NCBI RefSeq assembly: GCF_000820765.1
Contig: NZ_CCYH01000044.1
Location: forward strand, 1 to 64,000
Reading direction: 5' to 3'
Length of the DNA stretch: 64,000 nt
Source of the DNA: Candidatus Soleaferrea massiliensis AP7
GTDB taxonomy: Bacteria; Bacillota; Clostridia; Oscillospirales; Ruminococcaceae
Within the stretch, counting starts at the first letter, position 1. The number at the start of each line of letters is the position of its first letter. This document shows positions 56,691-64,000 of the stretch, piece by piece. A program made the translations under genes and the position numbers. Under the pieces are notes generated by a model. It made no database searches. It saw nothing but the letters and a program-made list of their open reading frames with translations, and had not been told where the DNA came from.

Positions 56691-57521
56691 ATGCTTGAAC
56701 TGCCCGAAAGCCGTACCATTGCCGAACAGGCGCGTGAGGCCCTGACAGGGCGGACCATCCGCAGCGTACAGGCCAACGCTTCCCCGCACGGCTTTGCATT
56801 CTATTTCGGAGACCCGCAGGACTATGCCCGGCGGCTTTGCGGCCGCACCATCGAATCAGCGCATTCCTATGGCGGTCTGGTGGAGCTTTCCGCCTCGGAA
56901 ATGCGGCTGCTGATGGGAGACGGTACGAACATCCGCTATCTTGCCCCCGGGGAAAAGCTTCCCCAAAAGCATCAGCTGCTGGTCGAATTCGACGACGGCG
57001 CGCACCTGTGCTGCACCATTCAGACGTACGGCGGCATCTGGGCTTTTGCCGACGGGGAGAACGACAACTTCTATTATCTGGTGGCAAAAGAGAAGCCGGA
57101 GCCGCTGGCCGATGCTTTCACCTGGACATATTTTGAGCGGATGATGGCCGGCATCAAGCCTACACTGAGCGCAAAGGCGCTCTTAGCAACCGAACAGCGG
57201 ATTCCCGGACTCGGCAATGGCGTACTGCAGGACATCCTGTTTGAAGCCCGCATTCATCCGAAATCCAAGATTTCCACGCTGTCCGAGGAGGAAAAACACC
57301 GGCTTTACGAGCAGACGCGCCGGGTGCTGTTTGAAATGACCGTCAAGGGCGGGCGTGACACCGAACGGGATCTGTTCGGCTGTCCCGGCGGCTATGTGAC
57401 TCGGCTGTCCAAGAAGACCCTGGAAAAGCCCTGCCCGGTCTGCGGCGGGGTTCTTGTGCGTCAGGCATATCTCGGCGGCAACGTCTATTTGTGCCCCATC
57501 TGCCAGCCGCTGAAAAAATAA
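56691..57521 (+). CDS. Fpg/Nei-family DNA glycosylase-like protein lacking Pro2
   Basis: A 276-residue protein of the formamidopyrimidine glycosylase/endonuclease VIII family, which removes oxidised bases. It starts MLELPESRTIAEQ, where most members have MPELPE. The catalytic N-terminal proline is therefore leucine, while the following Glu is kept. The helix-two-turn-helix is LLATEQRIPGLGNGVLQDIL near residue 167. The zinc finger CPVCGGVLVRQAYL...YLCPICQ is intact, but the usual Arg in its loop is replaced (GGNVYLCP). AAAGGAGG lies nine bases upstream of the ATG. It may be a divergent or inactive branch. Confidence 0.85.
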   Translation: MLELPESRTIAEQAREALTGRTIRSVQANASPHGFAFYFGDPQDYARRLCGRTIESAHSYGGLVELSASEMRLLMGDGTNIRYLAPGEKLPQKHQLLVEFDDGAHLCCTIQTYGGIWAFADGENDNFYYLVAKEKPEPLADAFTWTYFERMMAGIKPTLSAKALLATEQRIPGLGNGVLQDILFEARIHPKSKISTLSEEEKHRLYEQTRRVLFEMTVKGGRDTERDLFGCPGGYVTRLSKKTLEKPCPVCGGVLVRQAYLGGNVYLCPICQPLKK

Positions 57522-57884
57522 CCGCAACAGCCGCAAAGGAACCCAACATTTTCTCTGTCGGAGAACCGCGCAGACAATCGCTCCCCGCCAAGTGGTCCGG
57601 CCGTCTGCAAACCGCATTAGAAGAAATGATATCGGTTCGCAAAGCGGTGTTTGGATGAAATTTTGGAATTGTGAACAGCTGGCTTCAGCGGCAGTCTGTT
57701 TCCATGACCGCCCGATGCCCCGGTTGGTGTATGTCCAATATCCACCCCATATCTTGATAATCTTCAACGGATCATTTTTCTGGCCATTGTAAAGGAATGG
57801 GGGATTCTAAGACTGCCCGTTAAAAAACCACTTCGCGCACTTGGAACTATAGCGGGGGCCTGAACAACCTGTCGCTAGCCGGCT
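57522..57884. other. Intergenic stretch after the Nei-like gene
   Basis: About 360 bases with no gene, promoter or terminator that I can support. Confidence 0.5.
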
Positions 57885-57931
57885 AAATCGGCGCACGATC
57901 TATACAAAAAGTATAGATCGTGCGCCGATTT
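57885..57931. repeat. Perfect 21-bp inverted repeat with A5 loop
   Basis: Arms 57885-57905 and 57911-57931 pair without mismatch around AAAAA. The sequence after it is not clearly T-rich on either strand. It could be a weak terminator or the stem of a small RNA. Confidence 0.7.
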
Positions 57932-57988
57932 ACTTATCGTCTTTCCATTTTCACCTTTTTACCGCTCCAACAGACACGCTCAGAAAAT

Positions 57989-58053
57989 ATTTTCTACAAT
58001 CGTAGAAAATATTCGCGAAACCCCTTGACAACACTTTTCTACAGGTGTAGAAT
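57989..58053 (+). promoter_or_regulatory. Promoter and BlaI-type operators of the first blaI-M56 operon
   Basis: Promoter TTGACA (58025-58030), 17 bases, TAGAAT (58048-58053). A 16-bp palindrome TTCTACAGGTGTAGAA (58037-58052) overlaps the -10. A second dyad ATTTTCTAC / GTAGAAAAT lies at 57989-58010. The TACA/TGTA cores resemble BlaI/MecI operators, consistent with autorepression. Confidence 0.8.
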
Positions 58054-58090
58054 AATGACACAGACAAAATAATAAATGGAGATGGCCATC

Positions 58091-58465
58091 ATGAACAAAT
58101 TAAAAAAGCTACCCGATTCCGAATTCACCGTTATGGATGTCATCTGGGACAGCATCCCCCCGGTGACGAGCTTCTCCGTCATGGAAAAGCTCGGGGACGA
58201 CAAAAGCTGGAAACCGCAGACACTGCTGACACTGCTCAGCCGGCTGACCGACCGCGGTTTTCTGCGCAGTGAAAAGCTGGGCAAGGAGCGCAGATATTAT
58301 CCCCTTGTCAGCCGCGATGAATACCTGCAGTTTGAAACCAACAGCTTCATGAGCAAATTCCATGGCGGTTCCCTGTTCAGCCTGGTCAACACGCTGCATC
58401 AGGGCAAAAAGCTCGACGACGAGGAATATGAAGAGATGCGCAAGTGGTTTCAGGAGAAGGGGTGA
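58091..58465 (+). CDS. BlaI/MecI/CopY family repressor (first copy)
   Basis: A 124-residue winged-helix repressor. It starts MNKLKKLPDSEFTVMDVIWD and has WKPQTLLTLLSRLTDRGFLR near residue 38, the recognition-helix region of BlaI proteins, then the wing LGKERRYYPLVSRDEYL. The C-terminal helix forms the dimer part cut or released on signalling. GGAG lies nine bases before ATG 58091; the second copy (62119) starts at the equivalent residue. It overlaps the membrane peptidase gene (GTGA). Confidence 0.92.
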   Translation: MNKLKKLPDSEFTVMDVIWDSIPPVTSFSVMEKLGDDKSWKPQTLLTLLSRLTDRGFLRSEKLGKERRYYPLVSRDEYLQFETNSFMSKFHGGSLFSLVNTLHQGKKLDDEEYEEMRKWFQEKG

Positions 58466-60495
58466 TTGAGATTGGCAGTTTTATATTCTCTTTACTGATC
58501 TGTTCAGGCGTCGTATCGCTGATCGGCCTTGTTTACATCCTTGTCCGGCCGCTGCTTGCCAACCGCTATTCGGCAAAGGGCCGCTACTATGTCTGGATCG
58601 TTCTTCTGGTCGCGCTGCTGATTCCATTGCGGCCGCAGCTGCCGTCCGCACCGATTCAGATATCCCCGCCCGACCTGACCATCCGGCAGGCTTCCCCCGC
58701 ACCATCCGCCGGGCAGGATGCCCACAACTCAAAAAATCAAACGGCTGCTTCTGCCGTTATCCCCAGTCCGGACAACGATCAGGAGCATGAAGAACCGAAT
58801 ATCCAGACAAATCCTTCCACTGCACAGACTTCCCCTCCAATCAGCATCAACTGGTACCAAATCCTATTCGGCATCTGGCTGATCGGGGCCGGCAGTTATT
58901 TCGGCATTCAAATGAAACGTCACCTGCGGTTCGTGCGCTTTGCCAAACGCTGGAGCAGAAAGGTTACCGATGAAACGGAGCTTGCCAGCCTGCATGCATT
59001 GTGCACCTACATGAATATCAAACAGCCCATTGCACTGAGTCGCTGCCAGGTCATCGAAGTACCGATGCTGGTCGGCATACGCCGTCCGACCATTCTGCTT
59101 CCTCAAAAAGCTTATGCCTGCCATGAGCTGCCTTTGCTTCTGAAGCATGAACTGACCCATCACCGGCGCCATGACCTGTGGTATAAGCTGCTGGTGCTGA
59201 TTGTGACCTCCCTGCACTGGTTCAATCCGGTCGTCCACCTGCTTGGACGCTACATTGCTTTGGACTGTGAAATCTCCTGCGACCGCGAAGTCATCTCTTC
59301 GCTGGACGCCTGTTCGCGCCAGTATTACGGACAGACGCTCATCGACTTCGCCGCTCGCACAACCATCCGCCAAACGGCCCTTTCAACCAATTTTTTTGGA
59401 GGAGTGAGTATGATGAAAGAACGATTACAAGAACTATTTTTCAGCAACAAGAGGCGCAGGGGAATCTCCCTGACCATCTGCATTGCCCTTTGCATCCTGG
59501 TGCTCAGCGGCCTGGTTTCCATTGCCGCAGACCACCTCCCCGCCGACAGCGGCAGCTCCGTCATCGATGACGTTGACGCCAGCCACGAGAATGGAAAAGC
59601 GACTGAATATATGATCGGCGACATTCCGCTGGATTCCGTCCAGATCGGTTACAATCAGTTTGACGAACCCGAAAACAAACAGCTGATCTGGGAAACCTAT
59701 GTGGAGGAATACAACAGCCTTCCATGGACCGACCAGAGCAACTTGATTGTCAAGATGGATATGGACAGCTCGGACAGTATGCGTTATATGGAAAACGGGT
59801 ACTTCCGCAGCATCCAGGTGAATGACGAGGCATCCGGCACCCACAAAAAGTTCATCATCAACCGGCTGACACCGAAAACCGCGCAGGTCTGCATCGACCT
59901 GCTGTATCAGAACAAGGACGAGGTGCTTGGACTTATCCAGTCCTTCCTGAACACGGAGGGGCTTTCGCAGATGAGCACCGACGAAATGGTCGCAACGAAT
60001 GGATTCCCGTTCAACTACTCCATGCGTTTCTATGCTGCAAACCCACAGGGGGAACCGGAGAATTCTCCTCCCCTTGTAGATACCAACAGCATCACCCTGC
60101 CCATCTATCCCACCTCTGCCATATCCGATACCCGTCTTTCCTTCCTGGACTTCACGGATGAGGAGTACGCCCCCACCGCATATCCAAAATTCGAGCTTGA
60201 CTTGGTCGAGATGTCAATGAGCTTGACCGGATTCTTCGATTCCAGCCGCAGCGCCGAGGAGATCGAACGCAGCCTGCATGATACCTTTGGCGACGGCGGT
60301 CACCCCACTGAGGAATGGAAGGCGATGAATCTGCTGCGCGGCATCGACATCAAAAACGTACAGCCCGGTTCGCTGGATGACGGTGTATGTATCACCTTGA
60401 TCGTCAACCGCGACGGGGAACCCGTTTGTCTGTCCACCTTTGTCTCTGTCGGTTACGATGCGATGCATGCCGTAACCCATACGGATACTCCCTAA
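58462..60495 (+). CDS. M56 (BlaR1-like) membrane metallopeptidase with a novel C-terminal sensor
   Basis: About 677 residues. The N-terminal part has paired helices (SFIFSLLICSGVVSLIGLVY, YYVWIVLLVALLIPL), a Pro/Gln-rich loop, another helix near residue 137, and the zinc site HELTH at 229-233 with DCEISCDREV downstream. A last helix (ISLTICIALCILVLSGLVSI) precedes about 310 outer residues. In BlaR1 this part is a penicillin-binding transpeptidase-like domain; here SxxK, SxN and KTG motifs are absent, so another signal is sensed. The GTG at 58462 overlaps the blaI stop and has AGGAG upstream. On signal it should cleave its partner repressor. Confidence 0.87.
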   Translation: MIEIGSFIFSLLICSGVVSLIGLVYILVRPLLANRYSAKGRYYVWIVLLVALLIPLRPQLPSAPIQISPPDLTIRQASPAPSAGQDAHNSKNQTAASAVIPSPDNDQEHEEPNIQTNPSTAQTSPPISINWYQILFGIWLIGAGSYFGIQMKRHLRFVRFAKRWSRKVTDETELASLHALCTYMNIKQPIALSRCQVIEVPMLVGIRRPTILLPQKAYACHELPLLLKHELTHHRRHDLWYKLLVLIVTSLHWFNPVVHLLGRYIALDCEISCDREVISSLDACSRQYYGQTLIDFAARTTIRQTALSTNFFGGVSMMKERLQELFFSNKRRRGISLTICIALCILVLSGLVSIAADHLPADSGSSVIDDVDASHENGKATEYMIGDIPLDSVQIGYNQFDEPENKQLIWETYVEEYNSLPWTDQSNLIVKMDMDSSDSMRYMENGYFRSIQVNDEASGTHKKFIINRLTPKTAQVCIDLLYQNKDEVLGLIQSFLNTEGLSQMSTDEMVATNGFPFNYSMRFYAANPQGEPENSPPLVDTNSITLPIYPTSAISDTRLSFLDFTDEEYAPTAYPKFELDLVEMSMSLTGFFDSSRSAEEIERSLHDTFGDGGHPTEEWKAMNLLRGIDIKNVQPGSLDDGVCITLIVNRDGEPVCLSTFVSVGYDAMHAVTHTDTP

Positions 60496-60655
60496 GCATT
60501 TTATGGAATCGCGAAGAGGCTCCCTTGCAAGCCGCCTCTTCGCCTCTCCAGCAAGCGCATTTCAACTACAAATCGTTAAATTTATCATCCTGTATACCAA
60601 TAGGATAATAAACATGATAAATTCCGGCCCTGCGCCATAAAAGGAGGCATTACCC

Positions 60656-60985
60656 TTGAACAATTTTCTTGCCGCTTTGCTCCTCTGCTCCGTCTCACTT
60701 TCCCTGCTGGCGCTGCTGTTGCGGGTTCTGCGGCCCTTCTTAAAAAAGAGATTCGCCGCGAAATGGCTCTATTATGCCTGGCTTTTCCTGGTGCTCGGCC
60801 TGCTTCTGCCGGTGCGTCCCGCTTTGTTTGAACTGCCCGTCGCGCATCCATCCGCTTTCTTTCAAGCGCAGAGAAACGCCTCCGGCAGCGCTGGACCATG
60901 ACGGAGAAGTTGTCTATGCATCCGCCTTCCTGTGGATCAGTCAAGACTGCGGACCCCAACAACGCCGCATACAGCAATCCATAAC
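60656..60985 (+). pseudogene. Internally deleted third M56/BlaR1-like gene
   Basis: A TTG start with AAAGGAGG upstream gives LLLCSVSLSLLALLLRVLRP and RFAAKWLYYAWLFLVLGLLL, clearly homologous to the N-termini of the two flanking M56 proteins. It stops after 81 residues. In the next frame DHDGEVVYASAFLWIS resembles the C-terminal DGEPVCLSTFVSV of the first M56 protein. The simplest reading is loss of the middle of the gene with a frameshift at the junction near 60885. No repressor gene accompanies it. Confidence 0.75.
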
Positions 60986-61173
60986 ATGGAGCAGAGGATA
61001 CTGAACAATTCGAAATATATCTTGTACAGCTTCATTATTGATATATTTCAGGGGAACTCGCTCCCCGCTTTCTATACGCTTTATCTTTTTACCCCTGTAG
61101 CGGCCGGCGGGCATTCTGTTCGCCAGGCCGCTCCCCCAAACAGACATCTGATATGTATATAGACCTATCCCTG

Positions 61174-61204
61174 AAACGGAGGAGATGCTTCCTCCGTTTT
61201 CTTT
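61174..61204 (+). terminator. Terminator after the M56 remnant
   Basis: AAACGGAGG / CCTCCGTTT arms with an 8-base loop, followed by TTCTTT. Confidence 0.78.
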
Positions 61205-61213
61205 GCATTGATA

Positions 61214-61240
61214 TTAGCACTCCAGTTATCAGAGTGCTAA
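61214..61240. promoter_or_regulatory. CIRCE element (HrcA operator)
   Basis: TTAGCACTC, nine bases, GAGTGCTAA: a perfect CIRCE consensus, about 200 bases upstream of the small heat-shock gene. A TTGTGT/TATACT promoter (16-base spacer, -10 at 61291-61296) follows. This indicates repression by HrcA and induction by heat. Confidence 0.93.
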
Positions 61241-61360
61241 TATTTTAAAATAATTCATATTTATATGATTGTGTTGAAACAATTTCGGATTATACTATAG
61301 GCAGAAAAACAGGAAAGGGATGATCTGAGAAAGACCGGAACACGAAGGAAGGTGGTTGAC

Positions 61361-61450
61361 ATGCAGATGAAGCATCATAGGCACGGTTTAACCAAAAAAA
61401 CAATCAAGCTGAACATCTGTTATAAGGAGGCTTTTATATGTTTGATTTAG
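61361..61450 (+). CDS. Possible 29-residue leader peptide upstream of hsp20
   Basis: An ATG with GAAGGAAGG upstream opens a 29-codon frame (MQMKHHRHGLTKKTIKLNIC then YKEAFICLI) that spans the hsp20 ribosome site and ends 10 bases inside hsp20. The very basic, His-rich start and the overlap suggest a coupling leader, but it may be chance. Confidence 0.3.
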   Translation: MQMKHHRHGLTKKTIKLNICYKEAFICLI

Positions 61451-61878
61451 TACCTTTTGGACGTGGACCGCTGTCCAACCGGGACAGAGATCTTTTTGAT
61501 TATTTTGACAAGATGGACCGGGCATTCTTCCGCGGCTTTGAGAAGGAGTTCTCTCCCTGCAGGACGGATGTTTTGGATCAGGGCGGCCATTACCTGCTGC
61601 AGGCGGAGCTGCCGGGCTTTCAAAAAGAGGATATCAAACTCAGCATCGAGCACAACATGCTGACTATTTCGGCCGAACACCGCGAGGACAAAGAGGAGAA
61701 AAAAGACAGCTTTGTCCGGCGCGAACGGCACTACGGTGCCTTCAGCAGGAGCTTCGATCTCGACGGCATCGATGTACAGGGGATCGACGCAAAATACGAG
61801 AACGGCATTCTGGAACTCAAACTGCCGAAACTCGCACAGCCGCCCGTTCCGCCGTCCCGCCAGATAGAAATCAAGTGA
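61438..61878 (+). CDS. Hsp20/alpha-crystallin small heat-shock protein
   Basis: A 146-residue chaperone that holds unfolding proteins. The alpha-crystallin domain starts near residue 40 (CRTDVLDQGGHYLLQAELPG) and continues with DIKLSIEHNMLTISAEHRED and RRERHYGAFSRSFDLDGIDV. It ends in YENGILELKLPKL. The IEIK-type tail (RQIEIK) is the expected oligomerisation motif. ATAAGGAGG precedes the ATG. CIRCE control is visible upstream. Confidence 0.95.
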   Translation: MFDLVPFGRGPLSNRDRDLFDYFDKMDRAFFRGFEKEFSPCRTDVLDQGGHYLLQAELPGFQKEDIKLSIEHNMLTISAEHREDKEEKKDSFVRRERHYGAFSRSFDLDGIDVQGIDAKYENGILELKLPKLAQPPVPPSRQIEIK

Positions 61879-61909
61879 CGCTGACTATAGAATGCACACC
61901 ACTCATAAA

Positions 61910-61938
61910 AGCAGGGGAGCAAACTCCCCTGCTTTTTT
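61910..61938 (+). terminator. Terminator of hsp20
   Basis: GCAGGGGAG / CTCCCCTGC with a four-base loop and six T. Confidence 0.93.
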
Positions 61939-62038
61939 CATAGCAACCGTTTTTTTCTGCTGCACTTAGGCACATTTTTCACTTCGCTGTCTTTACGAAA
62001 GAAATTGAAAAATCATCGGACAATTTCACAAAACCCAC

Positions 62039-62095
62039 TTGACAAACGTCTAAGACAGTTGTATTATAATGTTGAAGCATGTAAGACAATTGTCT
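62039..62095 (+). promoter_or_regulatory. Promoter and operators of the second blaI-M56 operon
   Basis: TTGACA (62039-62044), 17 bases, TATTAT (62062-62067; TATAAT also present three bases later). Dyads GTCTAAGAC in the spacer and AGACAATTGTCT (62084-62095) downstream. These differ from the TTCTACA operators of the first system, so the two repressors probably do not cross-regulate. Confidence 0.78.
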
Positions 62096-62118
62096 AAGTA
62101 AAACGAGGTGATGCCCCG

Positions 62119-62493
62119 ATGAAAGAACTGAAGAAACTGCCTGAGAGTGAGCTCGAGATCATGCAGGCGGTTTGGAAGAACACCCCTCCCATCACCACCC
62201 ATATGGTCATGGAATCGCTGAACCCCCTCAAGGAATACAAGCAGCAGACCGTCCTCACACTCCTGAACCGGCTGCACGACCGCGGCTTTATCCGCTGTGA
62301 AAAGGAAGGCCGCTCCCGCCTGTACCATCCGCTGGTTTCACGCGAGGAATATCTCCAATTTGAAACCGGCCGGTTTATGGAACAGATGCATCAAAATTCC
62401 CTGTCCAGCCTGGTCGCCGCCCTCTACCGCGGGAAGAATATCTCACAGGAGGATATCAACGACCTGCAAAGATGGCTGGAGCAGAAGGAGTGA
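62119..62493 (+). CDS. BlaI/MecI/CopY family repressor (second copy)
   Basis: A 124-residue paralogue of the repressor at 58091. It starts MKELKKLPESELEIMQAVWK and has YKQQTVLTLLNRLHDRGFIR and the wing EGRSRLYHPLVSREEYLQFE. CRGKNISQEDINDLQRWLEQ-type C-terminal residues end the protein. GAGGTGATG-type purines lie before the ATG. It is followed after six bases by its own M56 partner. Confidence 0.92.
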   Translation: MKELKKLPESELEIMQAVWKNTPPITTHMVMESLNPLKEYKQQTVLTLLNRLHDRGFIRCEKEGRSRLYHPLVSREEYLQFETGRFMEQMHQNSLSSLVAALYRGKNISQEDINDLQRWLEQKE

Positions 62494-62499
62494 GCGCAT

Positions 62500-64000
62500 A
62501 TGGAAGCCTTCCTGCTGTCGCTTCTGACCTGTACGCTGACCATGACCGCGGCAGCCCTGCTCTATCTGGCAGCAAGGCGGCCGCTGGCAAAAAAATTGAC
62601 GGCGAAATCCCGCTATTACGCCTGGCTGGTCATCCTGATCGGGCTGCTGGTCCCGTTTCGGCCGCAGCCCTCCCATGCTTCGATCCGGATCGACCTGCCC
62701 GGGATGACCGCCGCAGACGCATCCATCCCCGTTTCAAATAGCAGAATCGATTCTTCCGCAAACGGCGCAGCACATCAAACAACCATTCATCAAACCAAAG
62801 GCTGTGCCGACGGCATCTGTTTCCCGGATACAACCATTCACGATTGTGGTGCAATTCTGAAGGGTCCGGTCTCATTTTCCCGGGAAAGCAGGCTTGTGCC
62901 GTCCGCCGCCTTTGACGCTCCCGCCGCGCCGCTGTCGTCTTTCGTTCGGCTTGAATTTTCCCGGTATGAGCTTTTATTTGTCGTCTGGGCGGCAGGCGCC
63001 CTAGGCTGTCTCGGTCTTCAGCTGTTCCGGCATATCCGATTTTCGCGGAATATCCGGCGCTGGAGCGAGCGGATTGGCGACCCGTCCATTCTTGCCGCCC
63101 TGCGGCAGCTGGCCGGCGAAATGGAGCTTCACCGGCCTGTGGAGATCAAACGCTGCCCCCTGGCGCGCTCTCCCATGCTGACAGGCTTTTTTCATCCGGT
63201 GATTCTGCTGCCCGAGACTGCCTTTTCTGCGGATGAGCTTGCGCTGATTCTGCGCCATGAGCTTGTCCACGCAAAGCGCGGCGACCTGTATTATAAAACG
63301 CTGCTGATGGCCTGCAGTGCGATGCACTGGTTCAACCCCATGATGCGGGTGATTCGGCATGCTGTGGACATCGATTGTGAAATCTCCTGTGACGAAGCGG
63401 TGCTGGGAAAAACGCCCCTTTTCCAGCGGGCTTCCTATGGAAAACTCATCCTAAAAACCGTCCGGTCGGACAGGTCCGCCGTGACGGCTTTCTCCACCAG
63501 TTTTAACGGAGGTGTCAGAGATATGAAAAAACGACTCAACGAATTATTCATCACCAATAGAAGCCGGAAGAGCGCCTGGATTGTACCGGCCCTCCTGGTG
63601 ATGAGCGTGACGCTCTGCAGCAATTTCGCATTCGCAGCGCCATCAGAAATGCCAACATTATCATCAGCTTCAGCTTCTTCGGATACAATCCCCGAAAAGC
63701 CCGGCCTCAATGCCAGGTCAATCCTTCCCTCCACAGATTTAAGCCAGTCGAAGGCCATCCAGATTGTCAGCAGGCCTGACGGCGGAAAAACGTTTATCTA
63801 TCGGAACGGCTCTGAGGTGGATGTCACCAAGGAAGGAGCCATATCCGGCAGCGGGATCAACGCGGACATCCCGGAAGGCTGCACCCTTGCAGAGGAAACC
63901 GCGCTTTATGAGGAAGCCGCAGCCGATATGATCGCGGACTTTCCGGAACTGAAAAACAGGCCTTCGCTCGGCATGAACAGCTATGCCATGCTCAACACCG
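62500..64000 (+). CDS. M56 (BlaR1-like) membrane metallopeptidase, second copy (runs off window)
   Basis: At least 500 residues; no stop before the window end. It starts MEAFLLSLLTCTLTMTAAAL with GAAGGAG upstream, then the second helix YYAWLVILIGLLVPFRP. A long extracytoplasmic loop is followed by a third helix near residue 155. The zinc site is HELVH at 253-257, followed by DCEISCDEAVLG and the conserved AFSTSFNGGVRDMKKRLNEL. A helix near 370 (SAWIVPALLVMSVTLCSNFA) precedes an outer domain with IVSRPDGGKTFIYRNGSEVD. No penicillin-binding motif is visible in the part seen. Confidence 0.88.
   Translation, partial: MEAFLLSLLTCTLTMTAAALLYLAARRPLAKKLTAKSRYYAWLVILIGLLVPFRPQPSHASIRIDLPGMTAADASIPVSNSRIDSSANGAAHQTTIHQTKGCADGICFPDTTIHDCGAILKGPVSFSRESRLVPSAAFDAPAAPLSSFVRLEFSRYELLFVVWAAGALGCLGLQLFRHIRFSRNIRRWSERIGDPSILAALRQLAGEMELHRPVEIKRCPLARSPMLTGFFHPVILLPETAFSADELALILRHELVHAKRGDLYYKTLLMACSAMHWFNPMMRVIRHAVDIDCEISCDEAVLGKTPLFQRASYGKLILKTVRSDRSAVTAFSTSFNGGVRDMKKRLNELFITNRSRKSAWIVPALLVMSVTLCSNFAFAAPSEMPTLSSASASSDTIPEKPGLNARSILPSTDLSQSKAIQIVSRPDGGKTFIYRNGSEVDVTKEGAISGSGINADIPEGCTLAEETALYEEAAADMIADFPELKNRPSLGMNSYAMLNT

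Noticed and set aside
57183..57767. 194-codon minus-strand frame downstream of the Nei-like gene
   Set aside because: Mostly antisense to the glycosylase 3' end; no ribosome site or recognisable domain.

Overview
The window looks like a chromosome segment of a GC-rich, anaerobic, spore-forming Firmicute of the class Clostridia, most likely an Oscillospiraceae/Ruminococcaceae-type gut bacterium. This is inferred from a SleB cortex-lytic enzyme, an ecfA1-ecfA2-ecfT-truA cluster, a T-box in front of cysE, a CIRCE element, a ClpE-type unfoldase and a dockerin-tailed GH97 glycosidase. No rRNA or complete phylogenetic marker set is present, so genus and species cannot be named.

Bases 1-13150 are one minus-strand surface-polysaccharide operon. 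A strong promoter overlapped by a 38-bp dyad is followed by a leader hairpin that looks like an attenuator. Then come a WbuB-type transferase, CapE/CapF/WecB-type enzymes for UDP-N-acetyl-L-fucosamine, four more glycosyltransferases, an acyltransferase, a Wzy/ligase-type membrane protein and a pyruvyl transferase. Two minisatellite arrays (16-bp units inside the operon, 17/18-bp units at its distal end) sit in it. The initiating phosphosugar transferase and flippase are not in the window and probably lie beyond the left edge.

Bases 13400-25500 hold accessory and stress genes: a cytidylate-kinase-like protein, a MarR-MATE pair with a clear operator, a DUF2089/SHOCT/YvlD-type envelope operon, YeiH with a divergent LysR regulator, a tRNA-Arg and the large secreted GH97 enzyme. 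Bases 25900-51650 are mostly housekeeping on the minus strand: clpE, phosphatidyltransferase, cvpA, ECF transporter core and truA, an RNA methyltransferase, glmM, ruvB/ruvA/ruvC, an M29 aminopeptidase, pfkB-cysS-cysE, and pgsA-rimO-recX-recA.

Bases 52187-64000 run mainly on the plus strand: an AraC-EamA pair, a GNAT, sleB, an Nei/Fpg-like glycosylase lacking the usual catalytic proline, and an array of BlaI/M56 (BlaR1-like) sensor systems. Two of these are intact (one runs off the window) and one is an internally deleted remnant, with an HrcA-type small heat-shock gene between them.

The most unusual signal is a dispersed intergenic repeat family: three copies of about 280 bp plus two partial ones, in both orientations. 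Its two hairpins keep their pairing through compensatory changes.
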